NCBI GenBank assembly: GCA_965652545.1
Contig: CBFGWV010000328.1
Coordinates: forward strand, 1-5,237
Reading direction: 5' to 3'
DNA from: CBFGWV01 sp965652545
GTDB lineage: Bacteria > Pseudomonadota > Gammaproteobacteria > Competibacterales > Competibacteraceae
DNA: 5,237 bases
Position 1 is the first letter of the stretch, and each line of letters begins with the position of its first letter. The notes under the pieces are model-generated. The model saw only the letters and a program-made list of their open reading frames with translations. It ran no database searches and was not told the origin of the DNA. A program made the translations under genes and the position numbers. This document shows positions 4,285-5,237 of this stretch, in pieces.

Positions 4285-5237
4285 ATGATCAAGCGGCAAC
4301 GCATGTCGGGTGTGGATACCGCCTGGTTGCGGATGGACAGTCCGACCAACCTGATGATGATCACCGGTGTGCTCATCCTGGACCAGCCCATGGATGCCGA
4401 CCATCTGAAGGCCACCCTGGCGCGGCGCTTTCTCAGCTATCGACGGTTTCGCCAGCGGGTGGTGGAGCGTGCGGGCGCCCGCTTTTGGGAAGACGACGCC
4501 TTGTTCGACATGGATGCCCATGTCCACTGTGTCGGCCTGCCGGAGCCGGGCGGCAAGGCCGGTCTGCAACAGCTGACCAGCGACCTGATGAGCTCGCCGC
4601 TGGATTCGACCAAGCCGCTGTGGCAGATGCATCTGATCGAGCACTATCACGGCGGCAGTGCACTGGTGGTACGCATCCATCATTGCTATGCCGATGGCAT
4701 CGCCCTGATCCGCGTGATGCTCGATCTCACCGACGATGCCCATGGCAGCCCGCTGGGTGGGCAGGTTGTGCAGTCGTCTGCGGATGGCGGTGGGGACGCG
4801 CTCGGGCGGTTGTTCAATCCAGTCAACAAGTTGGTCAATGGGGCGTTCAAGACCGGCAGCGGTCTGGTCTCGCAGGGTTTGGCGCTGGCACGAAACCCGG
4901 GCAAGGCGATGGCGCTGGCTCGCGAGGGTGTCGGCCTTGCCGGCGAGGCGGCGCGCATTGCGTTGATGTCGGGGGATACGCCGACACGTTTCAAGCGCAC
5001 CCCCGGGGTGCGCAAGCAAGTGGCCTGGTGCGAGCCGCTGCCGTTGGCGCAGATCAAAGACGTCGGCAATGCTCTGGGGTGTTCGGTCAACGATGTGCTG
5101 CTCAGTTGCGTGGCCGGTGCGTTGCGCGGGTATCTGGCCGACCATGGCGAGCCGACGGACGGTGTCGAGTTGCGTGCCGCGGTGCCGGTGAATCTGCGCC
5201 CCATGGATGCGGCGCGCAATCTGGGTAATTGCTTTGG
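4285..5237 (+). CDS. Wax ester synthase/acyl-CoA:diacylglycerol acyltransferase (WS/DGAT), 3' end outside window
   Basis: The frame is open from ATG 4285 to the window end, giving 317 codons plus two bases. WS/DGAT proteins usually run to about 450-500 residues, so roughly two thirds is present. The enzyme esterifies a fatty alcohol (or diacylglycerol) with acyl-CoA to form storage wax esters or triacylglycerol, usually at the inner membrane and nascent lipid bodies. The condensing motif HHxxxDG is intact as HHCYADG (residues 132-138, second His 133 catalytic in the family). It is preceded by SSPLDSTKPLWQMHLIE (103-119), the PLW block. VNDVLL (268-273; N269, D270) and the PVNLRP block (301-306) follow, then the start of the conserved LGN segment. 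The beginning, MSGVDTAWLRMDSPTNLMMI (7-26), is typical; an alternative start is 4303. ACBP is divergent upstream and an alcohol-forming acyl-CoA reductase lies beyond it. Preference for wax ester over triacylglycerol is inferred from that context. Confidence 0.93.
   Translation, partial: MIKRQRMSGVDTAWLRMDSPTNLMMITGVLILDQPMDADHLKATLARRFLSYRRFRQRVVERAGARFWEDDALFDMDAHVHCVGLPEPGGKAGLQQLTSDLMSSPLDSTKPLWQMHLIEHYHGGSALVVRIHHCYADGIALIRVMLDLTDDAHGSPLGGQVVQSSADGGGDALGRLFNPVNKLVNGAFKTGSGLVSQGLALARNPGKAMALAREGVGLAGEAARIALMSGDTPTRFKRTPGVRKQVAWCEPLPLAQIKDVGNALGCSVNDVLLSCVAGALRGYLADHGEPTDGVELRAAVPVNLRPMDAARNLGNCF

Noticed and set aside
3922..5145. 407-codon open frame on the minus strand across the wax synthase and ACBP genes
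   Set aside because: It lies opposite the wax synthase, whose frame carries HHCYADG, PLW, NDV and PVNLRP motifs, and it covers the ACBP gene in another frame. Its composition (His, Arg, Gln-rich) is typical of an antisense shadow in GC-rich DNA.
4269..5228. 319-codon plus-strand open frame starting at 4269
   Set aside because: It is a shifted frame over the wax synthase. Its Arg/Gly/Ala/Cys-rich translation shows no family motif, while the frame from 4285 carries all WS/DGAT motifs.

Overview
The window is a GC-rich bacterial chromosomal segment with tightly packed genes. Protein resemblance points to a proteobacterium, probably a lipid-storing or hydrocarbon-associated marine or soil gammaproteobacterium. 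The best clue is the 660-residue two-domain reductase, which from memory closely resembles the fatty acyl-CoA reductase of Marinobacter in sequence and in length. No rRNA, tRNA, CRISPR array, insertion sequence or prophage signal was seen.

Left part (1-1279, plus strand): the 3' end of a gene that looks like the C-terminal half of a helix-turn-helix type regulator. It overlaps by 17 bp a gene for a PhnD-like solute-binding-fold protein that has no signal peptide. The two form an apparent translationally coupled pair. The PhnD-like gene converges on, and overlaps by 19 bp, a peroxiredoxin gene on the other strand.

Middle (1261-4153, minus strand, read right to left): an acyl-CoA-binding protein (84 aa), a 173-bp gap with a strong GC-rich hairpin and a small palindrome, a bifunctional fatty acyl-CoA reductase (660 aa), and a Bcp/PrxQ-type peroxiredoxin (161 aa) whose GTG start overlaps the reductase stop by 4 bp.

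Right part (4285-5237, plus strand): the first 317 codons of a wax ester synthase/acyl-CoA:diacylglycerol acyltransferase (WS/DGAT). It is divergent from the acyl-CoA-binding protein gene across a 131-bp intergenic region and runs off the window.

Taken together, 1743-5237 reads as a compact wax-ester locus. The reductase would turn acyl-CoA into fatty alcohol, WS/DGAT would join that alcohol to a second acyl-CoA, and the acyl-CoA-binding protein would buffer or deliver the acyl-CoA used by both. The individual families are known. The physical clustering, the coupled peroxiredoxin and the possible shared upstream motifs are the parts most worth following up.
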